NCBI GenBank assembly: GCA_963205025.1
Contig: CAUJHO010000037.1
Span: 1 to 47,295 of the forward strand
DNA: 47,295 bases
Direction: 5' to 3'
Origin: Pseudomonadota bacterium
Lineage (GTDB): Bacteria; Pseudomonadota; Alphaproteobacteria; Caulobacterales; Caulobacteraceae
Program-made: the position numbers and the translations under genes
Notes under the pieces: model-generated
Told to the model about the DNA's origin: nothing
Databases searched by the model: none
The model's input: the letters and a program-made list of their open reading frames with translations, nothing else
In this document: piece after piece, positions 14,977 through 23,707 of the stretch
Layout: each line of letters opens with the position of its first letter
Position numbering within the stretch: position 1 is the stretch's first letter

Positions 14977-16535
14977 TCGATCGGCGCACCCTCCTGACTG
15001 GCGCCGCTGCGTTGTCGGTCGCCCCGACGGTCGGCTACGCCCGGACGACGCACCCGATCGCCCTGTCCCGTCATGGTCCGGTGCGGGGCGCTCTCGAGGA
15101 CGGTGTGGCCGTCTTTCGAGGCATCCGTTACGGAGCCGACACGGCCTCCACCCGGTTCCAGCCACCGCAGGCACCCGAGCCCTGGCGCGATCCCGTGGAC
15201 GCCTTGAGCTTCGGCCACGCCAGCCCGCAGCGGGGCGACGAACCGGACCAGTCAGAGGACTGCCTGTTCCTTAATGTCTGGACACCGGGATGCGACGCAG
15301 GGCGTCGGCCGGTGATGGTCTATATCCACGGCGGGGCCTATGCGTCCGGGTCAGGCTCGAGCGCGCTCTATGACGGTACACGGCTGGCGCGGGACGAGGA
15401 TGTGGTCGTCGTTACGCTGAACCACCGGCTCGGCCCGCTCGGCTATGCCTATCTGGCCCGGATCGCCGGTGCGCCGTTCCTGGATTCGGGGGCCGTCGGC
15501 CAGTTGGACCTGATCCTGGCGCTGGAGTGGATCCGTGACAGCATCGCGGGCTTCGGTGGCGACCCGGCGCGGGTGTTGGTCTTCGGACAATCCGGGGGTG
15601 GGGCCAAGATCGCGACCCTGATGGCGACGCCGCGGGCCGTCGGCCTGTTCCACCGCGCAGCAACCATGAGCGGTCAGCAGGTGACGATGTCCGGGCCGCT
15701 GAACGCCACGCGCCGGGCCGAGGCCTGGCTGTCGGCGCTGGGCCTGACGCGCGACACGGTTGCCGAGGTGGCCAGCCTGCCGGTCGAGCGCCTGCTTGAG
15801 GCGGCGGGAGAACGCGATCCAGTGCTCGGTTATGGTAGCCTCTATTTCGGGCCGGTGCTCGATGAGCGGACCCATGTGCGCCACCCCTTCTTTCCCGACG
15901 CGCCGGGCCAGTCGGCGGGCATTCCGATGATCATCGGCAATACGCATGACGAGACCCGCGCCTTCCACGCCGGTGACCGGTCGCTGGATCACCTGACCTG
16001 GGAGGACCTGCCCGGTCGCCTGTCGCCGGACCAACTCCGCATCGACGTCGCGCCCGAGGTGGTGATCGCCGAATATCGCCGGCTCTATCCGGCCTATTCG
16101 CCCCGCGAGGTGTTCTTTGCCGCGACGACCGCAGGGCGATCCTGGCGGGCGGCTGTAATCGAGGCAGAGGAGCGTGCGCGACAGGGCTCACCTGCCTATG
16201 TCTATCAGCTGGACTGGGCCTCGGATCACGATGGCGGCCGGCTCGGTGCGCCCCATACCTCTGACATTCGGCTGGTGTTCAAGACACTGGAAGCGCCGCC
16301 CTGGCCGGCGACCGGACCGGGGGCCGCCGCCATGGCCGATCACATGTCCAGGGCCTTTGCCGCCTTTGCGCGCACCGGAGATCCGAATCATGCCGGCCTC
16401 CCGATCTGGCCCCCCTATGATCTGGCCCGACGCCAGACGATGATCTTCGACGATCCGCCGCGCATGCAGGATGATCCGCGCGGGGCCGAACGCCGCTTCT
16501 TCGCGCGCATCCCCTATGTTCAGCCCGGCACCTGA
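14973..16535 (+). CDS. Exported type-B carboxylesterase
   Basis: The protein has about 520 residues. The GTG at 14973 gives the GTGA overlap with the previous stop and the N-terminus IDRRTLLTGAAALS, a twin-arginine-like signal; ATG 14961 is the alternative. It is a carboxylesterase type-B fold: the SEDCLFLNVW signature near residues 90-99, the oxyanion loop YIHGGAYASGS, and the nucleophile Ser207 in FGQSGGG (the family norm is GESAGG, so Glu and Ala are changed). An Asp/Glu-rich acid region and a His in LGAPHTSDI follow. It is the last gene of the kdgA operon. The natural ester, perhaps a pectin methyl, acetyl or phenolic ester, is not shown by sequence. Confidence 0.82.
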   Translation: MIDRRTLLTGAAALSVAPTVGYARTTHPIALSRHGPVRGALEDGVAVFRGIRYGADTASTRFQPPQAPEPWRDPVDALSFGHASPQRGDEPDQSEDCLFLNVWTPGCDAGRRPVMVYIHGGAYASGSGSSALYDGTRLARDEDVVVVTLNHRLGPLGYAYLARIAGAPFLDSGAVGQLDLILALEWIRDSIAGFGGDPARVLVFGQSGGGAKIATLMATPRAVGLFHRAATMSGQQVTMSGPLNATRRAEAWLSALGLTRDTVAEVASLPVERLLEAAGERDPVLGYGSLYFGPVLDERTHVRHPFFPDAPGQSAGIPMIIGNTHDETRAFHAGDRSLDHLTWEDLPGRLSPDQLRIDVAPEVVIAEYRRLYPAYSPREVFFAATTAGRSWRAAVIEAEERARQGSPAYVYQLDWASDHDGGRLGAPHTSDIRLVFKTLEAPPWPATGPGAAAMADHMSRAFAAFARTGDPNHAGLPIWPPYDLARRQTMIFDDPPRMQDDPRGAERRFFARIPYVQPGT

Positions 16536-16599
16536 ATCTCGAAGCGATTGAGCCCGGCGCTTCGGTCGGACCCGGCACGCCTTCGGCCTCGGCTGCGGC

Positions 16600-18003
16600 C
16601 TAGACGGCGGCGGAGGCCCGCGCCGGATCGGGCAGGTCGGCGTCGAAACAGGCGGCCACGACGCGCATCAGATGGCGGGCCGTCTCTGGAATCGACAGAT
16701 TGCGCCCTTCGATCCGGCACAGGCCGAGCGCCGTCAGCGGCGCGGCGACCGCCAGGGCCGCGTCGAGCCCATCCGATTCGACACCGTGGGCCCGGCACTG
16801 GGCCTCGACATCGACATGAAGGTCGCACATCAGCCGCTCGATGACGGCGGCCCGCAGATGATCGTCCGCGCTCAGGCCGAGCTGACGTGAAATGGGCAAG
16901 CGGCCCTCGGCAATGGCGGCTCGCCAATGGTTCTGGGCCGGGGCGTTCTGGATGAAGCGATCGTCCAGCAGCCCGATCGAGGACGGTCCGATCGGAACCA
17001 GGGCGTCGGCGACATCGTCGGTATAGCCCTGGAAATTGCGACGCAGACGCCCGGCGACCGCTGCGCGCGTCAGCGCGTCGTCCGGGCGCGCATAGTGATC
17101 CAGACCAATCCGGACATAGCCGGCCCCGACCAGAATCTCGTCGATGGCCGTCGCCTGATCCCAGCGCCCGGTGACCCCCGCCAATTCGTCCTGGCGGATC
17201 ATCTCCTGGTGTTTCTTCATCCAGGGGACATGGGCGTAGCCGAACACCGCCAACCGGTCGGGTTGCAGGCTGAGGGCCTGCTGGGTCCCGACGGCGACAT
17301 TCTCGGGGGTCTGACCCGGTAGTCCGTACATCAGGTCCAGGTTGATCGCCGCAATCCCGGACGCGCGCAGATCGCCGACGGCCCCGGCCACGCGATCATA
17401 GTCCTGGATCCGGTTGATCCGCGCCTGGACGTCGGGATCGAATGTCTGGACGCCGAGGCTGGCACGGGTGACGCCGGCGGCCCCGGCGGCGTGGGCGAAC
17501 GCCGTGGAGAGCAGGGCAGGGTCCAGTTCGACCGCCACCTCGGCGCCTGGTCGCAGGCCGAGCCGGGTTCCGATCCGCTCGACCAATCGGGCAAAGTCGT
17601 CCGGGCTCAGCGCATTGGGGCTGCCGCCCCCGAAATGGAGATGCGCCAGGCCGTCACGCTCGCCGATCCGGTCGGCCCAGAGGTCGACTTCGTCAAGCAG
17701 GACCCGATGGAACTCTGCGATCCGCCGATAGTCATGCGCCACCGACGTATGGCATCCGCAATACCAGCACAGGCGCCGGCAGAAGGGGATGTGCACATAG
17801 GCCGACAGGCGCTGGTCGGGCCGGTCGCGCCGCACCGCCTGGTCGATTTCGGCCAGGGCGTCGGCATCAACGGGGCGGAACGACCGGGCCGTCGGATAGC
17901 TGGTGTAGCGCGGAAGCCGCCGGCTGGCCGCCTCCACCCATGCTTCCGGCAGGCCGCGTGCGTGTGGCGACGTCAGGACTGGCTCTGCCTGTAGGGGCAT
18001 CAT
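16600..18003 (-). CDS. hemN: Oxygen-independent coproporphyrinogen III oxidase
   Basis: The protein has 467 residues from ATG 18003 (GAGAGGGGGG upstream); ATG 18000 is equivalent. It is a radical-SAM enzyme with Cys75, Cys79 and Cys82 in CRRLCWYCGC, the next Cys84 also conserved in HemN, and the HFGGGSPNALSP motif. The length and the C-terminal HemN domain distinguish it from HemW. It oxidatively decarboxylates two propionates of coproporphyrinogen III, so haem for NarI, cbb3 oxidase and cytochromes can be made without oxygen. It is divergent from the decarboxylase-moa operon. An FNR-like box at 18038 lies in between. Confidence 0.93.
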   Translation of the reverse strand: MMPLQAEPVLTSPHARGLPEAWVEAASRRLPRYTSYPTARSFRPVDADALAEIDQAVRRDRPDQRLSAYVHIPFCRRLCWYCGCHTSVAHDYRRIAEFHRVLLDEVDLWADRIGERDGLAHLHFGGGSPNALSPDDFARLVERIGTRLGLRPGAEVAVELDPALLSTAFAHAAGAAGVTRASLGVQTFDPDVQARINRIQDYDRVAGAVGDLRASGIAAINLDLMYGLPGQTPENVAVGTQQALSLQPDRLAVFGYAHVPWMKKHQEMIRQDELAGVTGRWDQATAIDEILVGAGYVRIGLDHYARPDDALTRAAVAGRLRRNFQGYTDDVADALVPIGPSSIGLLDDRFIQNAPAQNHWRAAIAEGRLPISRQLGLSADDHLRAAVIERLMCDLHVDVEAQCRAHGVESDGLDAALAVAAPLTALGLCRIEGRNLSIPETARHLMRVVAACFDADLPDPARASAAV

Positions 18004-18037
18004 GGCCCCCCTCTCGTTGATCTGCCGCAACGGCGCA

Positions 18038-18051
18038 TTGACGCGCATGAA
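18038..18051. promoter_or_regulatory. Candidate FNR-type box between hemN and the decarboxylase-moaDEBC operon
   Basis: TTGACGCGCATGAA matches TTGAY-N4-RTCAA at nine of ten positions. Its centre would place a class II transcript start near 18086, 22 bases before the decarboxylase ATG. It is too close to the hemN start for ordinary activation in that direction. Confidence 0.5.
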
Positions 18052-18107
18052 GCGCGGATTTGACGGATGACAAGGGCATTTCGGGTCATGGCGGCTATGG
18101 GCGGGCC

Positions 18108-19901
18108 ATGTCGCCAGCATCCCCGGACTCCCCCACCGAAACCCGTTCGACCGACGTCGCGCAACAGCATTTTCCCGGCGCGGCATCGCAGAATGCGCCG
18201 TGGCTGCGCGACGAGATGCTGGCCATGCTGGATCATTGGGTCGACTGGCGGCGCTCGCGATTCTCGGAGGACGTCGATCTGCCGCCTGAGGCACCTCGTG
18301 CGGTCGGGCACCATCGTCTGTCGGCACGGCTGACGGCGCTACGCGATGCCCTGACCGAGGAAACACCGACCTTCACGCCGCGTTACATCGCCCACATGAA
18401 GTCGGACCTGTCGCTGCCGGCGATTCTCGGCTGGTTCGCGGCCTTGCTGCATAATCCGAACAACACCTCGCGCGAGGCCAGCCGCGTCGGCAGCGTCATC
18501 GAGACGGAGGCCATCGCTCATCTGGCGACCATGCTCGGCTACGACGCTGGTGTGGCGCAGGGACATTTTACCTCCGGCGGGACGGTGGCGAACTTCGAGG
18601 CGATGTGGCGCGCCCGCTACCGTCTGGATCATTGCCTGGCCCTGGCCCTGCACATCAGCGAGACAACCGGCGACCGGCTGGATCCGTTCGCCGCCGCCCA
18701 CATGGGTTGGGATCGCTTCCGTGCCCTCTGGCAGCAGCACGGCGTGACCGAGGCTGAGCTCAAACAGAGCAGCGCCATGGCCGGCAATCCCCCGGATATC
18801 TACCGGCGTATCAGCCGGGCCTCGGGGCAGGACTATCTGGGGCCGGTCATGCTGGCTCCGGGCAATCGGCACTTCTCCTGGGACAAGGGGGCCAATCTGC
18901 TCGGCCTGGGCCGGGAGGCCCTGTGGAGCGTCCGGCTGGATGCGCGCGGACGTATGGACCTGGAGGACTTCGAGCAGAAGGTTCTTCTGGCCCACGGCCA
19001 GGGTCGCCCGGTGCTGATGACGGTGGCCGTGGCAGGCACGACGGAAATGTCAGCAATCGATCCACTGGACGGCCTGTTCGACAGGCTGGACGTCTGGCAG
19101 CGGCAGGACGGCTGGCACATCTGGCGTCATATCGACGGGGCCTATGGCGGCTTCTTCCGGGCCATGCTGGGCGGCGATGCCGAAGCGGTGCTGACCGACG
19201 ATGCACGGGCCGCCCTGGCGGCCATGGGTCGGGCCGATTCCATCACCATTGATCCGCATAAGCTTGGCTATATTCCCTATTCTTGCGGAGCCTTCCTGAC
19301 CTCCAATGCCCAGACCTATGCCGTCTCGGCGTTCGACGCGCCCTATCTCACGCGCCAGGATCTGGCGGCCGGCAAGTGGGCCTCGACCCTGGAAGGGTCA
19401 CGCTCGGCCAGCGGCGCGGCGGCGACCTGGCTGACAGCCGAGACCCTGGGCTTCGACCCACAGGGCCTGGGGGCCATTCTGGCCGGGACCATCGAGGCGC
19501 GCCGGGCGCTCGAAGCGGCGGTGACGGCAGCGGTGCCGCAGGCAAGGTTCCTGCCCGGCGACGCCAATATCGCCTGCTTCACCCTGGCCGAGGCCGGAGA
19601 ACCGCTCAGCGCCACCAATGCGCGGACCGGTGCGGCCTTCGAGTTCTTTCAGGCCTCGCCCGCCTTCGCAGTGTCGCGTACAACGCTTGGCAAGGACGGT
19701 GCGGCGGTGAAGGCGGCCCATCTGGCAACCTATGGCGGTCAGGACGACGGCGGGGACCTGGTCGTCATCCGACTGGTGGTGATGAGCCCGTACTGGTGTG
19801 AGCCGGCGGTACGAGCCGAGATGACGAATCTGTTCGTCGCCGAACTGTCCGGGGCGGTGCAAGCTTCCCAGGTTATGCCGACGGAGGACGGCAAGAGATG
19901 A
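18108..19901 (+). CDS. PLP-dependent group II decarboxylase (glutamate/tyrosine/aspartate type)
   Basis: The protein has 597 residues from ATG 18108 (a TTG at 18060 is the alternative). It is an aspartate-aminotransferase-fold decarboxylase: a substrate/PLP region (HFTSGGTVANFEAMW), HIDGAYGG with the PLP-nitrogen Asp, and the Schiff-base Lys385 in DPHKLGYIPYSCGAF. The HKLGY form and the 600-residue length resemble bacterial aspartate/tyrosine decarboxylases. The substrate cannot be read from the sequence. It is the first gene of the operon and overlaps moaD by ATGA, which is unusual, because no decarboxylase step exists in Moco synthesis. Operon position, hemN opposite and a candidate FNR box imply low-oxygen expression, perhaps for acid or redox balance or beta-alanine/amine production. 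Confidence 0.85.
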   Translation: MSPASPDSPTETRSTDVAQQHFPGAASQNAPWLRDEMLAMLDHWVDWRRSRFSEDVDLPPEAPRAVGHHRLSARLTALRDALTEETPTFTPRYIAHMKSDLSLPAILGWFAALLHNPNNTSREASRVGSVIETEAIAHLATMLGYDAGVAQGHFTSGGTVANFEAMWRARYRLDHCLALALHISETTGDRLDPFAAAHMGWDRFRALWQQHGVTEAELKQSSAMAGNPPDIYRRISRASGQDYLGPVMLAPGNRHFSWDKGANLLGLGREALWSVRLDARGRMDLEDFEQKVLLAHGQGRPVLMTVAVAGTTEMSAIDPLDGLFDRLDVWQRQDGWHIWRHIDGAYGGFFRAMLGGDAEAVLTDDARAALAAMGRADSITIDPHKLGYIPYSCGAFLTSNAQTYAVSAFDAPYLTRQDLAAGKWASTLEGSRSASGAAATWLTAETLGFDPQGLGAILAGTIEARRALEAAVTAAVPQARFLPGDANIACFTLAEAGEPLSATNARTGAAFEFFQASPAFAVSRTTLGKDGAAVKAAHLATYGGQDDGGDLVVIRLVVMSPYWCEPAVRAEMTNLFVAELSGAVQASQVMPTEDGKR

Positions 19902-20149
19902 TCCGGATCGACGTATCCTTCTATGGCGAAATCTCGGACCTGCTTGGCCGGGAAAGGGCCATGGTCTTTGCCGCCGACGACATAACGGTCGGCGAGATCC
20001 GGGCCGAACTGGCGCGCCAGGATGAGGCCGCCGCCGTCCTGCTCAAGCCGCAGATCCGGGTCGCCGTGGATTCCCGCGTCGTGAAGGATGATGCGAGCGT
20101 GAAGGCCGGCCAGTCGGTGGTCTTCTTTTCGGTCGTTTCGGGAGGCTGA
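19898..20149 (+). CDS. moaD: Molybdopterin synthase small (sulfur-carrier) subunit
   Basis: The 83-residue protein has a ubiquitin-like fold and the required C-terminal Gly-Gly (FFSVVSGG), which is adenylated and turned into a thiocarboxylate. With MoaE it inserts the two sulfurs into cyclic pyranopterin monophosphate. The start sits in an ATGA overlap with the decarboxylase stop, so translation is coupled. No MoeB-type activating enzyme is present in this window and it must be supplied elsewhere. Confidence 0.92.
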   Translation: MIRIDVSFYGEISDLLGRERAMVFAADDITVGEIRAELARQDEAAAVLLKPQIRVAVDSRVVKDDASVKAGQSVVFFSVVSGG

Positions 20150-20152
20150 GCC

Positions 20153-20614
20153 GTGGCGGCGACGGCCCATCTTGAGCTCGGCCTGCTGGACGCCGGCCAG
20201 GAACTGACGCGCTTCATCTCGGGGCGCGACGGCGATGGCGCCGTCGTCTCCTTCACGGGCCTGGCGCGGGCCAACGCCAGCAACGGCCAGGAGGTCAGTT
20301 GCCTGCGGCTCGACTGGCACCCGGAGATGACGCCCCGCTCGCTGATCGAATTGGCCGAGGCGGTCGCCGCCCGCTTTGACGTCAGCGACGTCCGGGTCGT
20401 ACACCGGGCCGGCTCGATCACACCCGGAGAGGTCATCGTTTTCGTCGCGGCGGCCTCGCCGCATCGCCGGCAGGCATTCCTGGCGGCAGACTATCTGATG
20501 GATCGACTCAAGACCGAGGCCATGTTCTGGAAGCACGAGAGTGGTCCGTCCGGCGCTCGCTGGGTCGAACCGACCGAACAGGATCGCGCGGACCGTGCGC
20601 GCTGGAGTGACTGA
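20153..20614 (+). CDS. moaE: Molybdopterin synthase large subunit
   Basis: The 153-residue protein from GTG 20153 follows moaD by 3 bases. MoaE signatures are VSFTGLARA near the start, LRLDWHPEMTPRSL (usual form LEYHPEM), the RAGSITPGE loop, ASPHR, and the active-site segment LKTEAMFWKHE containing the catalytic Lys. It binds precursor Z and receives sulfur from the MoaD C-terminus. Its stop overlaps the next start in TGATG. Confidence 0.93.
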   Translation: MAATAHLELGLLDAGQELTRFISGRDGDGAVVSFTGLARANASNGQEVSCLRLDWHPEMTPRSLIELAEAVAARFDVSDVRVVHRAGSITPGEVIVFVAAASPHRRQAFLAADYLMDRLKTEAMFWKHESGPSGARWVEPTEQDRADRARWSD

Positions 20615-21150
20615 TGGCTGGCATCCAACCCGACCTGCCCTTCTACCCCCTCAATATTGCCGTGCTGACCGTCTCGGACACCCGGGACGAAATCACCGAC
20701 ACATCCGGGGCTCTGCTGGCAGAGCGACTGCAGACCGCTGGTCATGCCCTGGCCGCCAAGGCCATCGTCAAGGACGAGGTCGAGGCGATCCGGGCCCAGG
20801 TCGGGCGCTGGGTCGCGGATGAGGGTGTGGACGTGGTCATCACGACGGGCGGCACCGGTTTTTCGCCGCGCGACGTCACGCCCGAGGCGCTCAAGCCCCT
20901 GTTCCGGCGCGAGCTGGACGGCTTCGCCGTCGTCTTTCACATGGCCAGTCTGACGACGGTCGGGGTCGCCACCCTGCAATCGCGGGCCTTTGCCGGGCAG
21001 GCGGACGAGACCTTTGTATTCTGCGTGCCGGGTTCGACCGGGGCCTGTCGCGACGCCTGGGACCTTGTCCTGGCCGAAGAGCTGGACAGCCGGTTCCGAC
21101 CCTGTTCCCTGGTTGGCCAGATTCCGCGCTACCGGGGGATCTGTCCTTGA
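20614..21150 (+). CDS. moaB: Molybdopterin adenylyltransferase-type protein MoaB
   Basis: The 178-residue MogA/MoaB-fold protein has the MPT-binding motif [16 protein letters not shown] at about 77-92 and [15 protein letters not shown] near 130-144. It adenylylates molybdopterin so that MoeA can insert molybdate. The N-terminal extension before [11 protein letters not shown] and the overall length fit MoaB rather than MogA, but the catalytic role may be the same. The start overlaps the moaE stop by one base; the stop overlaps moaC by 4. Confidence 0.88.
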   Translation: MAGIQPDLPFYPLNIAVLTVSDTRDEITDTSGALLAERLQTAGHALAAKAIVKDEVEAIRAQVGRWVADEGVDVVITTGGTGFSPRDVTPEALKPLFRRELDGFAVVFHMASLTTVGVATLQSRAFAGQADETFVFCVPGSTGACRDAWDLVLAEELDSRFRPCSLVGQIPRYRGICP

Positions 21151-21623
21151 GCCTGACCCACCTTGATCAGGAAGGCCGCGTCCGCATGGTGGATGTCGGC
21201 GACAAGGCCCCCAGCCGCCGCATTGCCGTCGCCGAGGGCCAGGTCGATTGCGCGCCCGAAACCGTCGCCCTGGTACTGGCCGGCGAGGCGGCAAAGGGAG
21301 CGGTGATCGCCACGGCAGAGGTCGCCGGCGTCATGGGGGCCAAACGGACCTCTGATCTAATTCCGCTGTGCCACCCGCTCGGTCTGGAAAGCGTGACCGT
21401 GCGGATTACGCCCAGAACCGAAGGGGCCGGTTTTTACATTCGCGCCGAGGCCCGGCTGACGGGCACGACGGGCGTGGAAATGGAGGCGCTGACGGCTGTG
21501 TCCATCGCTTGCCTGACGCTCTATGACATGCTCAAGGCGGCGGACAAGGGCATGGTCATCCGCGATATCCGGCTGCTGTCCAAGACCGGCGGCAAGTCTG
21601 GCGACTGGACCGCCGGCACCTAG
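21147..21623 (+). CDS. moaC: Cyclic pyranopterin monophosphate synthase
   Basis: The 158-residue protein starts at TTG 21147 in a TTGA overlap. MoaC hallmarks are [31 protein letters not shown] with the active-site Lys and His, [23 protein letters not shown] and the C-terminal [10 protein letters not shown]. It converts the MoaA product 3',8-cyclo-GTP to cyclic pyranopterin monophosphate. It is the last gene of the decarboxylase-moaDEBC operon; its stop overlaps the convergent lipoprotein stop by 4 bases. Confidence 0.93.
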   Translation: MSLTHLDQEGRVRMVDVGDKAPSRRIAVAEGQVDCAPETVALVLAGEAAKGAVIATAEVAGVMGAKRTSDLIPLCHPLGLESVTVRITPRTEGAGFYIRAEARLTGTTGVEMEALTAVSIACLTLYDMLKAADKGMVIRDIRLLSKTGGKSGDWTAGT

Positions 21624-22204
21624 CTCGCCGGATCGCCCAGCGGGATCACACGAATGGAGACCACCATGCGTGCGGATCTCGCCGCGCGCGCGTCGCCTTC
21701 GGCCACGATCATGAAGGGGCCGTCCTCTGGAGCGAGCGGTTCGCCGTCATCGGTATCGGCCAGGATGATGCGGTCGGCGCGGGTCGCCGGATCGGTCTCA
21801 GGCAGACCCAGGACAACCTGATAGCCGTCGGCCGCCGTGATCAGCAGGGCGGTGGCCTGCTGATCCTTGCGAAGGGGACTGGCCGGTATGCCGACCCGCG
21901 CCAGGACATCGAGGAGCAGGGGACCTTCATAGACGCTGGTGTCTTCATGGCGACTGAAGGTGACACGCTCGCGTGGCAAGGCGGCGGTGTCCTCGCGGGT
22001 CAGCGCCACCTGGGCCCCGTCGGCCCCGGTCAGGACGACAGCATCGGTATTGGCCGGCTGTGTCGTCTGATGGCTGTGGGCATCCTGATCGGACGGATTG
22101 GCCGCTTCCGTTGAGGGCGCGGGCGAACAGGCGACGACCAGTCCCGAAGCGAGTGGGACCAGCAGTGGAATGAGGCGGTGACGGATTACTTGGGATATTC
22201 TCAT
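21620..22204 (-). CDS. Lipoprotein with molybdopterin-oxidoreductase-like fold, cofactor site apparently absent
   Basis: The 194-residue protein from ATG 22204 has a basic N-terminus, a hydrophobic helix and the lipobox LVVACS with Cys at about 26, so it is a lipoprotein. A low-complexity linker ([19 protein letters not shown]) leads to a domain with [32 protein letters not shown] and a final IRVIPL strand. This pattern is seen in short proteins related to the sulfite-oxidase molybdopterin domain (PF00174) that lack the Mo-ligating Cys. Its location among Moco genes could reflect that fold or a shared regulation. The start overlaps the stop of the upstream small ORF in TGATG. Function is unknown. 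Confidence 0.68.
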   Translation of the reverse strand: MRISQVIRHRLIPLLVPLASGLVVACSPAPSTEAANPSDQDAHSHQTTQPANTDAVVLTGADGAQVALTREDTAALPRERVTFSRHEDTSVYEGPLLLDVLARVGIPASPLRKDQQATALLITAADGYQVVLGLPETDPATRADRIILADTDDGEPLAPEDGPFMIVAEGDARAARSARMVVSIRVIPLGDPAS

Positions 22205-22329
22205 CACCGCCTCATTCCGGCTGGAGCAAAGGCAGGATCCGTGCCCAGCGGGTCGGCCGGTCCACCCTCGGGACAAAGGCAACCGTTGACCGACGGCTCG
22301 TCTTGGCGCGCCGGAACCTTCGTCGCCAT
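22204..22329 (-). CDS. Small ORF (41 aa) coupled to the molybdopterin-fold lipoprotein
   Basis: The frame runs from ATG 22329 to a TGA that overlaps the lipoprotein ATG (TGATG). It encodes a 41-residue Pro- and Gly-rich peptide with a CLCPEGGPADP segment and no membrane helix. The exact coupling and the lack of any other gene in the gap support translation, but the ribosome site is weak (AAGGG about 13 bases upstream). The two cysteines in CLC could bind metal or form a disulfide. I recognise no family. It may also serve only as a translational leader. Confidence 0.4.
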   Translation of the reverse strand: MATKVPARQDEPSVNGCLCPEGGPADPLGTDPAFAPAGMRR

Positions 22330-22344
22330 GATCAAATTGGACCC

Positions 22345-22363
22345 TTACCTTGATCGAAGGTAA
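22345..22363. promoter_or_regulatory. 19-bp perfect dyad between the small ORF and moeA
   Basis: TTACCTTGATCGAAGGTAA: 7-bp arms with a 5-base centre. It lies 16 bases from the small ORF start and 60 bases upstream of moeA, so a bound regulator could govern both directions. The binding protein is unknown; the spacing does not match FNR or known MerR sites. Confidence 0.5.
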
Positions 22364-22422
22364 CCCGCGCCCATGAGGCGGCGACTAGTTTGGCCGGCGA
22401 CAGGAATAATGGAGGCACCCGG

Positions 22423-23610
22423 GTGATTACCCTGGACGAGGCGCTGATGTGCGCGGTGGCGCAGGCCCGTCCCCTCGGGGACGAACTGATCGAGATTGAT
22501 GCGGCCTGTGAGCGTGTCCTGGCAGAGCGGGTCACCGCGCGCGGCCAGAGTCCACGCGCGGCATTGTCGGCCATGGACGGCTATGCCGTCCATGAGGCGG
22601 ACCTGACCACAGTTCCGGTCACCCTGCCGGTTGCAGAGGCGATCTTTGCGGGCGCGTCGGCCCCGCCCCCGCTCGCACGCGGCACCTGCGCGCGGATTTT
22701 TACGGGCGCGCCGGTGCCCGCCGGCGCGGATCGTGTCGTCATTCAGGAAGACGTCCGCGTCGAAGACGGAGCGGCCGTGTTCGACCGGTCGCCGTCGGGC
22801 GGACGACATATCCGGGCGGCGGGATCAGACTTCGAATCCGGCGAGACTCTGCTGGAAGCCGGACGATGTCTCGATTTCCGCGCCATGGTCGCCCTGGCCG
22901 CCGCCGACCGGGACCGGGTGCGCGTGTACCGGCGTCCCCGGGTGGCCATCCTCAGCACCGGAGACGAACTGGTTGAGCCGGGTCGGGCCCTGGAGGTTCC
23001 GGGGGCCATCGCCGAAAGCGTCTCGTTCGGCGTAGCCGGGCTGGTTCGCGCCTGGGGCGGCGATGTGGTCCGGCGCGCCCGCCTTGCCGATGTGCCGGAG
23101 GCCCTTGAAGCGGCGGCCGAGGCGGCTTTGGCGGCGGCGGACATGGTTGTGGTGACCGGCGGGGCGTCGGTCGGCGAGCGCGACTACGCCCGCTCCATGT
23201 TTGCCTCCAGCGGCCTGGAGGACGTCTTCACCAAGGTCGCCATCAAGCCGGGCAAACCCGTCTGGGTGGCTCGCGCCGGCACCCGCCTGGTGGTCGGGCT
23301 GCCCGGTAATCCGACCTCGGCCATGGTCACGGCAAGGCTGTTTCTCGCCCCGCTTCTGGCAGGGCTGGCCGGTCGGGACCCGCTGTTGGCGCTGGCGTGG
23401 CGCGACGCCATTCTGGCGACGCCGCTGGGTGCCGTCGGCCCGCGCGAGACACTGGAGCGGGCGCGTCGGGTTGACGGCGGAGTCGCCATTCTCGGCAACG
23501 GCGATTCAGGGGCTCAGGCGGCGCTTGCCGAGGCTGATGTCCTGATCCGGCGTTTCGCATCGGCCCCCGCCGCAGCGGCGGGTGAGACCGTCCAGATTCT
23601 GGATTTCTGA
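22423..23610 (+). CDS. moeA: Molybdopterin molybdenumtransferase
   Basis: The 395-residue protein from GTG 22423 has GGAGG upstream; an earlier TTG frame is rejected because it precedes the ribosome site. MoeA domains in order: SAMDGYAVHEAD near residues 47-58, PVPAGADRVVIQED, IAILSTGDELVEPG (VAILSTGDEL here), the MogA-like TGGASVGERDY, and GLPGNPTSAMV. It inserts molybdate into adenylylated molybdopterin. It is the first of three same-strand genes (moeA, nrdJ, nnrS), though gaps of 173 and 84 bases suggest separate promoters for the later genes. Confidence 0.92.
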   Translation: MITLDEALMCAVAQARPLGDELIEIDAACERVLAERVTARGQSPRAALSAMDGYAVHEADLTTVPVTLPVAEAIFAGASAPPPLARGTCARIFTGAPVPAGADRVVIQEDVRVEDGAAVFDRSPSGGRHIRAAGSDFESGETLLEAGRCLDFRAMVALAAADRDRVRVYRRPRVAILSTGDELVEPGRALEVPGAIAESVSFGVAGLVRAWGGDVVRRARLADVPEALEAAAEAALAAADMVVVTGGASVGERDYARSMFASSGLEDVFTKVAIKPGKPVWVARAGTRLVVGLPGNPTSAMVTARLFLAPLLAGLAGRDPLLALAWRDAILATPLGAVGPRETLERARRVDGGVAILGNGDSGAQAALAEADVLIRRFASAPAAAAGETVQILDF

Positions 23611-23693
23611 GCCAGGAAGGGCACTTGCGGTGGTGCGTCCAGAACGCACGGGCCACCCCTTCGTCACCGACCTGACCGGTATCAATGCCGGGC

Positions 23694-23707
23694 TTGATCG
23701 AGGTCAC
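23694..23707 (+). promoter_or_regulatory. Candidate FNR-type box upstream of nrdJ
   Basis: TTGATCGAGGTCAC matches TTGAY-N4-RTCAA at nine of ten positions. It is centred 83 bases before the ATG, which would place a class II start about 42 bases before the gene. Confidence 0.55.

Noticed and set aside
18060..18107. TTG start for the decarboxylase
   Set aside because: It adds 16 residues without a ribosome site and begins close to the candidate FNR box; ATG 18108 is simpler, though not proven.
22423..22425. TTG 22390 as the moeA start
   Set aside because: The ribosome site GGAGG lies between the two candidates and fits only the GTG at 22423.
23633..23649. Hairpin GTGCGT-CCAGA-ACGCAC after moeA as a terminator
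   Set aside because: The stem is perfect but short, and no T-run follows, so a Rho-independent terminator is not supported.
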